DNA from: Faecalibacterium sp. I4-3-84
GTDB taxonomy: Bacteria; Bacillota; Clostridia; Oscillospirales; Ruminococcaceae
Length of the DNA stretch: 64,000 bases
Direction of reading: 5' to 3'
NCBI RefSeq assembly: GCF_023347255.1
Contig: NZ_CP094466.1
Coordinates: 2,604,001-2,668,000 of the forward strand
Shown: one piece after another, positions 6,864-15,050 of the stretch
Numbering within the stretch: the first letter of the stretch is position 1
Layout of the letters: the number at the start of each line of letters is the position of its first letter
Program-made: the position numbers and the translations under genes
Notes under the pieces: model-generated
What the model was told of the DNA's origin: nothing
The model's database searches: none
Seen by the model: the letters and a program-made list of their open reading frames with translations, nothing else

Positions 6864-8603
6864 ATGCAGTCTGATGAGCTGAAACGCCGGATCTCGGCAG
6901 GCAGAGGAGATGCTTTGGCTGATCTGGTTTTGAAAAATGCCAGAATCGTCAATGTGTTTACCGATGAGATCGACACCGCTGACATTGCCATCAGCGGAAA
7001 TTCGATCGTGGGCGTGGGCACGTATCATGGCCGGAAAGAAGTTGATCTGCACGGCAAATATGTCTGCCCGAGCCTGATCGATGGGCATATCCACATCGAA
7101 AGCTCCATGCTCTGTGGTCCGGCTTTCGAGCAGGCAGTGCTGCCCCACGGTACCACTGCGGTGGTCACAGACCCACACGAGATCTCGAACGTTGCGGGGC
7201 TGGAAGGCTTGGATTTTATGCTGGAAACGACAAAAAATCTGACCCTTTCGGTTTATTTCATGCTGCCCTCCTGTGTTCCGGCCACGGATCTGGATGAATC
7301 CGGTGCGGTGCTGAATGCAGAACAGCTCCGGCCTTACTACGGCGATCCCCGTGTGCTGGGGCTTGCGGAACTGATGAATGCCTATGGAACGGTGCACTGT
7401 GACCCGAAGATCCTGCAGAAGATCCGCGACTGCACCGAAGCGGGAAAAATCGTGGATGGCCATGCGCCGCTTTTGAGCGCTAAGGACCTGAATGCTTATA
7501 TTGCGGCAGGCGTTCAGTCCGATCACGAGTGCTCCAACATTGAGGAAGCCATGGAAAAACTCCGGCGCGGACAATATATCATGATCCGGGAAGGAACGGC
7601 TGCCAAAAATATGGAGGCCCTGATGCCGCTGTTCCGGGAGCCTTATTGCAGCCGCTGTATGCTGGTGACGGATGATAAGCACCCCGGTGACCTGCTGGAC
7701 AGCGGACACATCGATTCCAACATCCGTAAAGCGATCCGGCTGGGCGCAGACCCGGCAGTGGCCGTCAAAATGGCAACGCTGGTCCCGGCACAGTATTTTG
7801 GGTTCAAGCAGCGCGGTGCCGTAGCACCGGGGTACCGGGCAGATCTGGTTGTGGTTCCTGATCTGGAATCCTTTACGGTCGAACAGGTTTACAAGAATGG
7901 CACGCTGGTGGCCGAGCACGGAAAAACGCTGAAACCCGCACCGCTTGACATCGACCGTGTGAGATTTTCCCACGTTATGGATTCCTTTGATCTGGATGAG
8001 ATCACACTGCAGGACCTGGAACTTCGGGAAAGCGGGGAGCAGGAGCGTGTCATCTGCCTGAACCGGGGCGAGCTGCTTACGGAGGAAAAAATCATCCCGT
8101 TCCAACGGCATCCGGGCAAAGCTCCCGGTGTGGACCCGGAACACAACATCGTAAAACTGGCCGTTTTTGAGCGGCATCATCACTCCGGCCATGTGGGCAT
8201 TAGCTTTTTAGGAAACTTCAGCCTGAAATGCGGAGCCGTTGCATCGAGCATCGCACATGATTCCCATAACCTGATTGTGGCAGGGGACAACGATACCGAT
8301 ATGATGCTGGCCGGCAACACCGTGCGGAAAAACAAAGGCGGACTTGCGTTTGTGGCAGATGGACAGGTCGTGGCAGAACTTGCGCTTCCGGTGGCCGGAT
8401 TGATGAGCACCGAAAGCGCAGAGAGCGTTGCGGCGAAAATGCAGGCGCTGAACGATGCCCTCAAGGCACATGGTGTAGCGGAAGATATCGGCATCTTTAT
8501 GACCCTCGCCTTCGTCAGCCTTCCGGTCATTCCAAAACTCAGACTGAATACATACGGCATCATCGATGTAACGCAGCAGAAAGTCGTTCCGGCTGTTTTT
8601 TAA
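6864..8603 (+). CDS. ade: Adenine deaminase
   Basis: A 579-residue amidohydrolase converting adenine to hypoxanthine and ammonia in purine salvage. Metal-binding motifs of the family are clear: DGHIHIESSM near residue 74, DPHEISNVAG near 105, DGHAPLL near 200, and SDHECSN near 220. The C-terminal domain has RHHHSGHVGISFLG and the SHNLIVAGDND segment typical of bacterial Ade. Length is normal. The start follows GAGAGGAG by 8 bases. It is a single-gene unit. Purine nucleoside phosphorylase at 18836 belongs to the same salvage route. Confidence 0.96.
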   Translation: MQSDELKRRISAGRGDALADLVLKNARIVNVFTDEIDTADIAISGNSIVGVGTYHGRKEVDLHGKYVCPSLIDGHIHIESSMLCGPAFEQAVLPHGTTAVVTDPHEISNVAGLEGLDFMLETTKNLTLSVYFMLPSCVPATDLDESGAVLNAEQLRPYYGDPRVLGLAELMNAYGTVHCDPKILQKIRDCTEAGKIVDGHAPLLSAKDLNAYIAAGVQSDHECSNIEEAMEKLRRGQYIMIREGTAAKNMEALMPLFREPYCSRCMLVTDDKHPGDLLDSGHIDSNIRKAIRLGADPAVAVKMATLVPAQYFGFKQRGAVAPGYRADLVVVPDLESFTVEQVYKNGTLVAEHGKTLKPAPLDIDRVRFSHVMDSFDLDEITLQDLELRESGEQERVICLNRGELLTEEKIIPFQRHPGKAPGVDPEHNIVKLAVFERHHHSGHVGISFLGNFSLKCGAVASSIAHDSHNLIVAGDNDTDMMLAGNTVRKNKGGLAFVADGQVVAELALPVAGLMSTESAESVAAKMQALNDALKAHGVAEDIGIFMTLAFVSLPVIPKLRLNTYGIIDVTQQKVVPAVF

Positions 8604-8624
8604 TAGGCGATAACAAAAATACTG

Positions 8625-8657
8625 CCGGAGATCGACCTGAATGGTCCGTCTCCGGCA
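8625..8657 (+). terminator. Hairpin after adenine deaminase
   Basis: GCCGGAGA (8625-8632) pairs perfectly with TCTCCGGC (8650-8657). No T tract follows on the plus strand, so termination strength is uncertain. It may instead be an mRNA-stabilising hairpin. Confidence 0.45.
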
Positions 8658-8759
8658 ACAGAACAGTTCGTTCCTACTCTTAGAAACGAGCCGCATCAAG
8701 AGAAAAATTGACGGGAATTCTTATTTGATAAATTGGAATTTGTAGAGGGGTGTGATTAT

Positions 8760-9020
8760 ATGAAAAACAATAGTCCACAAAAGCAGGCTGCCATTTCTTG
8801 GATCATTTTGATGATAGGAATATTGCTCGCAGTAATAGGAGCAATGACGGCAAAGGAGTACAGAGTAAACATATGCCTGCTAATCGGTGCAATGGTTGTT
8901 ATTGGTGGTATTGTATATCATCTCACCATGATGAAATGTCCTTATTGCGGTTGCTCGCTTGTTGGTTATAGGCCGATCCCTAAAGAATGTCCAAAGTGTC
9001 ATAAAAAATTTGAAGAATAA
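8760..9020 (+). CDS. Small membrane protein with C-terminal zinc ribbon
   Basis: An 86-residue protein. ATG 8760 is preferred over an upstream TTG because GAGGGGTG precedes it. Two hydrophobic helices (AISWIILMIGILLAVIGAM and VNICLLIGAMVVIGGIVY) are followed by a CPYCG...CPKCHKKF zinc ribbon, probably facing the cytosol. The function is unknown, and such proteins are common in Firmicutes as orphan genes. The gene and its upstream region are more AT-rich than the flanking ade and HD genes, which suggests later insertion. Confidence 0.75.
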   Translation: MKNNSPQKQAAISWIILMIGILLAVIGAMTAKEYRVNICLLIGAMVVIGGIVYHLTMMKCPYCGCSLVGYRPIPKECPKCHKKFEE

Positions 9021-9073
9021 GTTCGCGTTTATCAAGGTGAACATTTAAGTGTTAAAAACGGGAGTGAAAACAA

Positions 9074-9565
9074 ATGATGACCATTGCACAGATCATGGAA
9101 AAGATGATCGCCTTTTCCGAAGGGAATATCCATGACATCACTCACCTGAGCTGCGTGTGGACCTATGCCAAAACCATTGGTGAGCTGGAGGGGCTGGACG
9201 CAGACACGCAGTTTATTCTGGAGGTGGCGGCCATCACCCACGATATCGCCTGCCCGCTCTGCCGCAAAAAGTACGGCAACACCAATGGTAAATATCAGGA
9301 GCAGGAGGGTGCCCCGCTGGTGCGGGAGTTCTTGGCGGATACCGGCATGACGGCTGCACAAATTGATAGGGTGGCGTATCTGGTAGGGCACCACCATAGT
9401 CCGGCGCAGATCGACGGCATTGACTATCAGATTCTGATTGAGGCAGATTATATCGTCAATGCGTCCGAAAGCGGGTACGACCAGCAGGCAATCCGAACCT
9501 TTATGGAACATACGATGAAAACGGCGGCAGGCATCCGACTGACAAAAACGGTGTTTGGAGTGTAA
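9074..9565 (+). CDS. HD domain phosphohydrolase
   Basis: A 163-residue protein with an HD superfamily metal-binding core. His of NIHDITHLS is near residue 25, the central HD pair is in AAITHDIACPLC (about residues 53-57), a VGHHHSP pair near 103, and a terminal Asp in LIEADYIVNA. HD proteins hydrolyse phosphate esters such as nucleotides or (p)ppGpp, but the substrate here is unknown. It ends two bases before a Nudix gene, so the pair is one unit, consistent with nucleotide housekeeping. A frameshifted internal fragment of this gene is duplicated at 40579-40699. Confidence 0.85.
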   Translation: MMTIAQIMEKMIAFSEGNIHDITHLSCVWTYAKTIGELEGLDADTQFILEVAAITHDIACPLCRKKYGNTNGKYQEQEGAPLVREFLADTGMTAAQIDRVAYLVGHHHSPAQIDGIDYQILIEADYIVNASESGYDQQAIRTFMEHTMKTAAGIRLTKTVFGV

Positions 9566-9567
9566 AA

Positions 9568-10080
9568 ATGATTCAGAAGCATTGCTTTGAATGCGGTACG
9601 GCATTGATTGAAAAAGAACTGGAAGAAGAGGGCATTGTGCCTTACTGCCCGAAATGCCAGCAATACCGTTTCCCGATGTACAATGTGGCGGTCAGCATGA
9701 TTGTTGTGGATGAGGAAACCGGGAAAATTCTGCTCATCCAGCAGTACGGCAAGCCCTCTTATATTCTGGTGGCTGGATATGTGAACCGCGGTGAGGCAGA
9801 AGAACACGCCGTGGTGCGGGAAGTCCGGGAAGAAACCGGGTTGGAAGTAGAGCACCTCCGGTTCAACCGTACCAAGTTTTTTGAGCCGTCTAACACGCTG
9901 ATGTGCAACTTTACGGCTTTCGTCAGAACCGCAAAGGCGCTGCATATCAACCACGAAGTGGACCGCTGCAAGTGGTTCACCCCACAGGAAGCCAGAGAAA
10001 ACATCCGTCCCAACAGCCTTGCAGCGGAATTTTTGAATGCGTATCTGGACGAAATGGGGAATAAGCCGATGGAGATGTGA
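9568..10080 (+). CDS. Nudix hydrolase with N-terminal zinc ribbon
   Basis: A 170-residue enzyme. A CFECG...CPKCQ zinc ribbon (residues 6-33) is followed by the Nudix fold, with the Nudix box GYVNRGEAEEHAVVREVREE at about residues 71-90 (G-x5-E-x7-REUxEE). This arrangement resembles NADH pyrophosphatase (NudC-like) and related zinc-ribbon Nudix proteins, which hydrolyse nucleoside diphosphate compounds. It is co-transcribed with the HD gene at a 2-base gap. The substrate is not determinable from sequence. Confidence 0.88.
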   Translation: MIQKHCFECGTALIEKELEEEGIVPYCPKCQQYRFPMYNVAVSMIVVDEETGKILLIQQYGKPSYILVAGYVNRGEAEEHAVVREVREETGLEVEHLRFNRTKFFEPSNTLMCNFTAFVRTAKALHINHEVDRCKWFTPQEARENIRPNSLAAEFLNAYLDEMGNKPMEM

Positions 10081-10145
10081 TTTGTGGCTGTGCCACGGGA
10101 ATTTTGACGGAAAGTATAGAAAAAAGTTGGTTCGGCCTGTTTCGG

Positions 10146-10192
10146 TTGACTTTTTTATAAAGAATCGGTATATTGATACTATATAGTATCAA
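10146..10192 (+). promoter_or_regulatory. Promoter and palindromic operator of fic
   Basis: TTGACT (10146-10151), a 17-base spacer and TATATT (10169-10174) form a good promoter. A perfect 20-base palindrome TTGATACTATATAGTATCAA (10173-10192) overlaps the -10 and the start point, and a further half-site GAGTATCAAC follows. This layout predicts repression of the fic gene, probably by a repressor encoded elsewhere or by Fic itself. Confidence 0.75.
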
Positions 10193-10218
10193 TGAGTATC
10201 AACTGCGAGGTGGACAGA

Positions 10219-11412
10219 ATGGATGGGGCACAGTTTGCCAAAATGCTTTCAGATAAGCATTTGTTTGAACTCAATCGGATGGAATACAAGTACTCGACTG
10301 TCAGCGTCAAAGAATTTGCCGAATTGCTGCAGCAAAACTTTGCGCAGCCTCTGCCGTTGACTGATTTTTCTGGAAATAAGCTGTTTTACCTGCCGAACTT
10401 CGCGCAAATTTCAACAAATGGTATGAAGCAGTTGCTCTCTGTCCCTGTCAGTGGACAAAACTTCGGTTTGTCGGCGATGACCGAGGAAATTTATGCTACT
10501 TTTCAAATTGAAAGTATCCGCTCGACCCGCAGCAGTATCCGTTATATCCTCGATGGTTATGCCCCTCGTGATGAACAAGAAGCCCGCATCTATGGTATGA
10601 AGCGCGGACTGGAGTTTATCGCGAATCGTCAGAATACGATTACCGAGGAGAATCTGCATCACCTATATCAGATCAGCACAGGGGATTATCTCCCGGATGA
10701 AGATCGATTACTGCCAAACCACTTTTATCGGCATGGCGAGGTTTTTATTGTGGGCGGTGAAGAACCCAGACCGGGACTTCCGGCAGAGCGGCTTCCCGGT
10801 GCCATGAAATGTCTTGTCGATTTTGCGAATGCCAATGACGGCATCAATGAGCTGCATAAGGCTGCCATTCTGCACTTTGTCTTTGCGTACTACCACCCCT
10901 ATTTTGACGGGAATGGACGCACTGCACGGCTATTTCACCTCTGGTATCTTGTTCAGCAGGGCTATCCTGCAGCACTGTTCACGCCGTTTTCCCGATACAT
11001 CGCTGAAAACAAGGGCGCATATTACAAAGCCTACGAACGCGTGGAGAGAAATGCTCTGATTTCCGGCTATACGGATGTGACTCCCTTTCTGTTCTACTTC
11101 TGCAATGAGGTCTATAACCGCCTGCAGGTGGATGCAGTCCCGTCGAAAACTGATCTTGAGGTATATCAAACTGCTCTTGCGGAAGGAAAAATCACAGAAA
11201 AAGAACGGCTGCTCTGGGAGTATGTTCTGTCTGCTTATGGTGCAGAGGAGTTTACCACAAAGCAGCTGGAAAAGGATTTCCGAAACGCTGCGTATGCAAC
11301 CATTCGGACGTTTGTGATGAAATTCCATGAGATGGGGCTGCTTACTGCAAGAAAAGCAGGAAACAGGGTGTTCTATCGTGTCGGTGGGACTTCTGACGGT
11401 CGGCCATTATAA
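10219..11412 (+). CDS. Fic family protein (putative AMP-transferase)
   Basis: A 397-residue protein. ATG 10192 lies inside the operator palindrome, and GAGGTGG precedes ATG 10219, so the latter is chosen. The Fic core motif HPYFDGNGRTAR starts at His226, complete with catalytic His, Gly-Asn-Gly and Arg. The N-terminal inhibitory helix is recognisable as T94-F-Q-I-E98-S99, the S/TxxxE pattern whose Glu blocks ATP gamma-phosphate in class II Fic enzymes. The C-terminal 100 residues contain a winged-helix-like segment (EFTTKQLEKDF, then ATIRTFVMKFHEMGLL), typical of Fic/DOC proteins that bind DNA. It likely modifies a target by AMPylation, but the target is unknown. Confidence 0.9.
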   Translation: MDGAQFAKMLSDKHLFELNRMEYKYSTVSVKEFAELLQQNFAQPLPLTDFSGNKLFYLPNFAQISTNGMKQLLSVPVSGQNFGLSAMTEEIYATFQIESIRSTRSSIRYILDGYAPRDEQEARIYGMKRGLEFIANRQNTITEENLHHLYQISTGDYLPDEDRLLPNHFYRHGEVFIVGGEEPRPGLPAERLPGAMKCLVDFANANDGINELHKAAILHFVFAYYHPYFDGNGRTARLFHLWYLVQQGYPAALFTPFSRYIAENKGAYYKAYERVERNALISGYTDVTPFLFYFCNEVYNRLQVDAVPSKTDLEVYQTALAEGKITEKERLLWEYVLSAYGAEEFTTKQLEKDFRNAAYATIRTFVMKFHEMGLLTARKAGNRVFYRVGGTSDGRPL

Positions 11413-11433
11413 TGAATCCAAAAGGAGAACGTT

Positions 11434-11889
11434 ATGAAAACGATTCGTGTTGTGGCCGCTGTGATCTGCGACTCCATGCAGGAAAAGCGCAAAATCTACG
11501 CTACCGCCCGCGGTTATGGTGACTACAAGGGTCAATGGGAGTTTCCGGGCGGCAAAATCGAGCCGGGCGAAACCCCACAGCAGGCTCTGAAGCGGGAAAT
11601 TGAAGAAGAACTGGACACGGAAATTGCTGTGGGGGATTTAATTGGTACACTCGAGTACGATTATCCGGCGTTTCATCTTTCCATGGACTGCTTCTGGTGT
11701 GAAGTGGTTTCCGGCGAGCTTGTGCTGAAAGAAGCGGAAGCTGCACGATGGCTGACAAAAGATGACATTGATTCCGTTCCGTGGCTCCCGGCGAATCAGA
11801 CCATTTTGGATGTTATCAGAAGCTCAATGCAGCCAGTGAAACCACTCCATACCAGCGAATATGACAACGAACCTCTGCAGAGATGCTAA
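11434..11889 (+). CDS. MutT-like Nudix (deoxy)NTP pyrophosphohydrolase
   Basis: A 151-residue enzyme with the Nudix box GGKIEPGETPQQALKREIEE at about residues 38-57 and the WEFPGGK lead-in typical of MutT/NudG proteins, which hydrolyse oxidised or modified nucleotides. The core ends near residue 132, and the last 20 residues (KPLHTSEYDNEPLQRC) look unlike the family. The gene's end overlaps another frame (11883-12056) that is a remnant, so the native C-terminus may have been altered by a junction. Confidence 0.88.
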   Translation: MKTIRVVAAVICDSMQEKRKIYATARGYGDYKGQWEFPGGKIEPGETPQQALKREIEEELDTEIAVGDLIGTLEYDYPAFHLSMDCFWCEVVSGELVLKEAEAARWLTKDDIDSVPWLPANQTILDVIRSSMQPVKPLHTSEYDNEPLQRC

Positions 11890-12056
11890 GGATTCCCGGA
11901 ATGAAAGATGAACTGGGCCGTCCCATGACGCTGCTGGTGAAAGCCGCTACGGGAACAGCAATGGTATCAGACGATCACTACAGCGAAACAAAGTGGGCAG
12001 AGCGTAAAAAGTTGGTGTGCAGAGAATTCTCCTTTATCATCATGCCTGCCGCATAA
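11883..12056 (+). pseudogene. Unidentified C-terminal protein fragment
   Basis: A 57-codon frame starting inside the end of the Nudix gene. It encodes KDELGRPMTLLVKAATGTAM, then DDHYSETKWAERKKLVC and REFSFIIMPAA before TAA. It reads like the C-terminus of a longer protein joined here, not a free-standing gene: no ribosome site precedes it. The family is not recognised. Confidence 0.35.
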
Positions 12057-12153
12057 GAGCGGCAAAAATTTTTCTGACAGGTTCAGTATAATCCTTAAAG
12101 TTGACTTCAGGTCAAGAGCTTTTTTGAATTTATAACAGTCGTGTCGAAAGACA

Positions 12154-12202
12154 TCCCGTCTGAGGGCAAAGCGAAGGTTTTGCTCTTCAGGCGGGATTTT
12201 TT
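12154..12202 (+). terminator. Strong intrinsic terminator
   Basis: TCCCGTCTGAGGGCAAA pairs with TTTTGCTCTTCAGGCGGGA around a short loop and is followed by TTTTTTGC. It sits directly before the 210-bp element at 12214, and the same relation (terminator then element) is found at 25517. Confidence 0.8.
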
Positions 12203-12213
12203 GCTTTTTGGGA

Positions 12214-12423
12214 CTGTTGTATACAATATATGGACTAAGAGGGTGGGTGACTTGGACTACGAGTCCATAAACTTTTGCTCGAAAGTACGATACACTATTG
12301 TCACGGCAGCGGCCCACCTCCGAAAGGGAGCGGGAGCCGCAGCCGGGCGGACCTTGAAAATTGAATATGCAGCTTCAGGTACTTCCAGATAATGATACTT
12401 CCGTAATTCGCGGCCCGGTCATA
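12214..12423 (+). repeat. 210-bp conserved noncoding element, copy 1
   Basis: This 210-base segment matches 25559-25768 over its full length. Nearly invariant blocks are GGACTAAGAGGGTGGG, a GGACT-AC(G/A)-AGTCC hairpin with ATAAACTTTT, CGAAAGTACGATACA, and about 70 bases from CCTTGAAAATTG to CGGCCCGGTCATA. That last block contains two TACTTCC direct repeats 10 bases apart. The GC-rich middle (about 12303-12352) differs in sequence but keeps self-complementary character. No open frame is conserved. It may be an oriT-like or structured-RNA part of a mobile element. Confidence 0.7.
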
Positions 12424-12571
12424 TGCCAGCAAGGCTGAAATGCTCCGCATTGATATGGCTTTGCTGGTCAGTCTGGCTCTGAACGTTCTGAGCGGAAACC
12501 GCAGCGAATAGCGGACAACCAGTAACCCGTAAAAATGAGGTGATAGCGATGTAATCGGAGGTGAGTGAGCC

Positions 12572-12808
12572 ATGCGAAAGAGTGCCCCCATTGAAGTGGT
12601 GGTACATTACCCCAAAACGAAAGAGGGATGGGACGAACTCGGAAAACGGGTCGCAACCGCCCACGCCAACTATGTGATCGAAAAAGTCGACCGTCTGAAC
12701 TGCCCCACATGGCAGAAGCTCGAATTGCTGCAGGCGGTGATCGATACTACCAAAGGAACCTACAAACCCAAAGAACACCAAAAGCCCGGCTGGCAGCCGA
12801 GCCGATAA
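12572..12808 (+). CDS. Small mobile-element protein
   Basis: A 78-residue protein starting MRKSAPIEVVVHYPKTKEGW, with GGAGGTGAG upstream of ATG 12572. The pattern PKTKEGWDELGKRVATAHA, then a CPTWQKLELLQAVID segment, resembles short proteins encoded just upstream of relaxase genes on mobilisable elements of Clostridia. The function is unknown. No relaxase follows here. A terminator comes next, so the element has been reduced to this piece and the 210-bp sequence. Confidence 0.6.
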   Translation: MRKSAPIEVVVHYPKTKEGWDELGKRVATAHANYVIEKVDRLNCPTWQKLELLQAVIDTTKGTYKPKEHQKPGWQPSR

Positions 12809-12815
12809 ACAAAGC

Positions 12816-12892
12816 CCCACGCTCAACATATGCTTTTCTGCTCTGACCAGAGACGGTCAGATTCAGAGGCAGTGTTGAGCGTGGGTCTTTTT
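12816..12892 (+). terminator. Long-stem intrinsic terminator
   Basis: CCCACGCTCAACA (12816-12828) pairs exactly with TGTTGAGCGTGGG (12873-12885), enclosing a second hairpin (TCTGACC...GGTCAGA), then TCTTTTTG. It ends the mobile-element remnant and isolates the toxin-antitoxin-like operon that follows. Confidence 0.85.
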
Positions 12893-12935
12893 GTGTTACA
12901 TAAGTTTTTGGAATTTTGCTGATAAAATAAAATCA

Positions 12936-12964
12936 TTGATTGTTGGCGGCCAATATGCTATTCT
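12936..12964 (+). promoter_or_regulatory. Promoter with operator for AbrB/HipA-like operon
   Basis: TTGATT (12936-12941), 17-base spacer, TATTCT (12959-12964). The spacer contains the perfect palindrome TTGGCGGCCAA (12943-12953). The first gene encodes an AbrB-type DNA-binding protein, so autoregulation at this site is likely. Confidence 0.65.
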
Positions 12965-12987
12965 TTTTGTAAGGGAAGGTGAAGTGC

Positions 12988-13521
12988 ATGAATCGTCGCA
13001 GCATGAAAATTATGAGAAGAAAAGCAGGGGGAACAGCAGGAAAGAATGCAGAAAAGTATTCGGTCAATCTCCCGGCAGTGTGGCTTCGTGCGATGGGAAT
13101 CCAGAAAGATAACCGGGTAGAACTTTCTTTTGACGGTGAAAAAATCACCGTCCGACCGCTTGCATCAACAGACCCGGAACTGTTCCGCAGAAATGCAGAA
13201 CAGAAAGGACATCAGCTGAAAGAATATCGATATTATGACGGAGATACGTTGTGTACCGTGATTTTGGCAGATTTTACAGCGGAGCAGATCTGCATCGAAA
13301 ACAAAGTTGACGAAATACTGGATACTGCGTTTGGTGTGAACGAAACGCCCTCATGGGAAGACTTCCTGGCCTTTCTGGCAGACCGATGCATTCCGAAAAC
13401 ACGAAAGGGCTTGGATTACTATCTGGATGCTGTTGGCGTTCCGGAATATGACCCGGTTCTGCTTGTTGAAAAGACGCAGGGAAGAATGGCGGAGGATCAC
13501 AAATGGCTGGAAATTATTTGA
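12988..13521 (+). CDS. AbrB/SpoVT-domain protein, putative antitoxin
   Basis: A 177-residue protein. GTG 12979 is in frame, but GGAAGGTG precedes ATG 12988. Residues about 20-60 form a SpoVT-AbrB swapped-hairpin DNA-binding domain (KYSVNLPAVWLRAMGI, then RVELSFDGEKITVRPL). The remaining 115 residues are acidic and unassigned (EYRYYDGDTLCTVIL, WEDFLAFLADRCIP). It overlaps the next gene by 19 bases and is followed by a HipA-like kinase gene. The order antitoxin-like, small, kinase fits a toxin-antitoxin operon in which this protein both represses the operon and neutralises the kinase. That role is inferred from context. Confidence 0.75.
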   Translation: MNRRSMKIMRRKAGGTAGKNAEKYSVNLPAVWLRAMGIQKDNRVELSFDGEKITVRPLASTDPELFRRNAEQKGHQLKEYRYYDGDTLCTVILADFTAEQICIENKVDEILDTAFGVNETPSWEDFLAFLADRCIPKTRKGLDYYLDAVGVPEYDPVLLVEKTQGRMAEDHKWLEII

Positions 13522-13850
13522 CGCTGCATAGATCCCGTTATAAGCCCTGCCCGATTTTTGACTGCGGAGATTCATTCTTACTGGATTTTGCTCTGTACAG
13601 CCCTGAAATTGAAAGCCGAGCATATCTGACAAAGGCACAGTGCCTTCCGTTCAAATCTCGATTTACGCAGACAGTGCATACGGCACAAACTCTTTACGGA
13701 AAGCAGCTTGCGGTAAACATTGATAAAACAGGTATTGATACGATCCTCGACAAATATCTGTGCTATTACCCAAAACAGTTCCACTTTTTGCTGAAAGAGC
13801 GTATCGAAACCGTCCTGATGGAGCAGCAGAAAAAGCTTTTTGAAAAGTAA
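13503..13850 (+). CDS. Small middle protein of HipA-like operon
   Basis: A 115-residue soluble protein, start MAGNYLTLHRSRYKPCPIFD. It has a beta-rich N-terminal half (GDSFLLDFALYSPEIESRAY) and a helical, basic C-terminus (LLKERIETVLMEQQKKLFEK). It shares 19 bases with the upstream AbrB gene, so expression is coupled. In HipBST systems a small protein, HipS, corresponds to the detached N-terminal subdomain of HipA and acts as the antitoxin. The size and position here suggest a comparable role, but I see no sequence proof. Confidence 0.65.
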   Translation: MAGNYLTLHRSRYKPCPIFDCGDSFLLDFALYSPEIESRAYLTKAQCLPFKSRFTQTVHTAQTLYGKQLAVNIDKTGIDTILDKYLCYYPKQFHFLLKERIETVLMEQQKKLFEK

Positions 13851-13927
13851 AAGCTCTTGCGTCCCGTGAAAAAAGAAGGTAATATAAATACAGAGCAAGA
13901 CACAGAACGCAGGGAGGGATGAAAACC

Positions 13928-15004
13928 ATGTTTTACGAGATCATGCACCGGGAAAGCTGTGTGGCACAACTCAGCACGACAGGGGAATGCAGGGTCTGCC
14001 TCGAGGATTTCATGCCCTATGATCTGGTTCTGGTGGAATCGGATGATTTTGACGAGCGCATCAATAATGTAACGAACTTTTACTATTGGTGCGCCTCCCG
14101 GATGTTGACGTTGGGTCGCACCTACGCCAAGGAAATCCTGAACAGTATCGGTGCATCTCAGAGTGCTACGGACAGGGAACGAGCACAGATCGCATTATCC
14201 TACCATTGTCTGTCTTTGCTGGATGTGTTCTGGGTGAAAGAAGAAAACGAGAAGATTCGATTCGAGGATATCAACCTTTTTGCACACTCCTTAAGCAATG
14301 CGCTTGTGGATATTGCGCTGCGGGGGCACCAAATGACGGTGACAAACGCCCATCTTCTGGCAAATGACCTGTCTACGGGCGGCTTGTACCCCAAGGCGTG
14401 GGTGCGAAAAGAGGATGGCTTCTATCTTTACAAGGATGGCGGCAGGGATGCGGTGGAACGTGAAGTGCTGGCAAGCAAAATCTGCCGGTGCTTTGACTGC
14501 CATCAGGTACTGTATGAGCAGGGGATGTTTGAAAATGAGCCGGTTTCCATCAGCAAAATCATGACATCTCAGCGATATAGTCTTGTGACCTATGCAGCCT
14601 ATGACGTCTACTGCACGAACCATGATTGGAACACGCTGGATAAGATCTTAGAGTTGGATGCTCCCAGCTACTATATGATGAACATTCTGGATTATCTGGT
14701 AGGCAATACCGACCGTCATTGGGAAAATTGGGGTCTGCTGGTAGACAACGAAACCAATCAGCCCATCCGTCTGCATGACCTGATGGACTTCAACCGGGCG
14801 TTTCAGCAGTACGACACGCCGGAAGGCGCAAACTGTCTGACCGTGGGAAAACGCCATCTGAGCCAAAAAGATGCTGCAGTGGAAGCGGTGCGGAACATCG
14901 GACTGAACCAAGTCCGTCAGGTGGAGCACACCGTATTCTCCGAGCATCCGGCATGGAAAGCAACGTTTGAAGAACGACTGCGTGTTTTACGGAACGCCAT
15001 GTAA
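13928..15004 (+). CDS. HipA-like Ser/Thr kinase, putative toxin
   Basis: A 358-residue protein. ATG 13919 abuts the ribosome site GGGAGGG, so ATG 13928 (9-base spacing) is preferred. The N-terminal 110 residues resemble a HipA N-domain (YEIMHRESCVAQL). The kinase domain has a Gly-containing loop LSTGGLYPKAW near 145, a candidate ATP-lysine K169 in YLYKDGG, the catalytic loop GNTDRHWENWG with D262 and N267, and a metal-binding D284/D287 in HDLMDFN. HipA kinases phosphorylate translation factors or aminoacyl-tRNA synthetases and cause growth arrest. A 77-base gap separates it from the small gene, with a ribosome site of its own. Confidence 0.85.
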   Translation: MFYEIMHRESCVAQLSTTGECRVCLEDFMPYDLVLVESDDFDERINNVTNFYYWCASRMLTLGRTYAKEILNSIGASQSATDRERAQIALSYHCLSLLDVFWVKEENEKIRFEDINLFAHSLSNALVDIALRGHQMTVTNAHLLANDLSTGGLYPKAWVRKEDGFYLYKDGGRDAVEREVLASKICRCFDCHQVLYEQGMFENEPVSISKIMTSQRYSLVTYAAYDVYCTNHDWNTLDKILELDAPSYYMMNILDYLVGNTDRHWENWGLLVDNETNQPIRLHDLMDFNRAFQQYDTPEGANCLTVGKRHLSQKDAAVEAVRNIGLNQVRQVEHTVFSEHPAWKATFEERLRVLRNAM

Positions 15005-15050
15005 GTCAGAGCGAATATCAGGATAATTGAAACAGAATGATTCCATAACG

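Noticed and set aside
12241-12300. The 210-bp element examined as a group II intron end or HDV-like ribozyme
   Set aside because: No domain V GAGCCGTATG-type sequence and no nested double-pseudoknot pairing could be drawn by eye.
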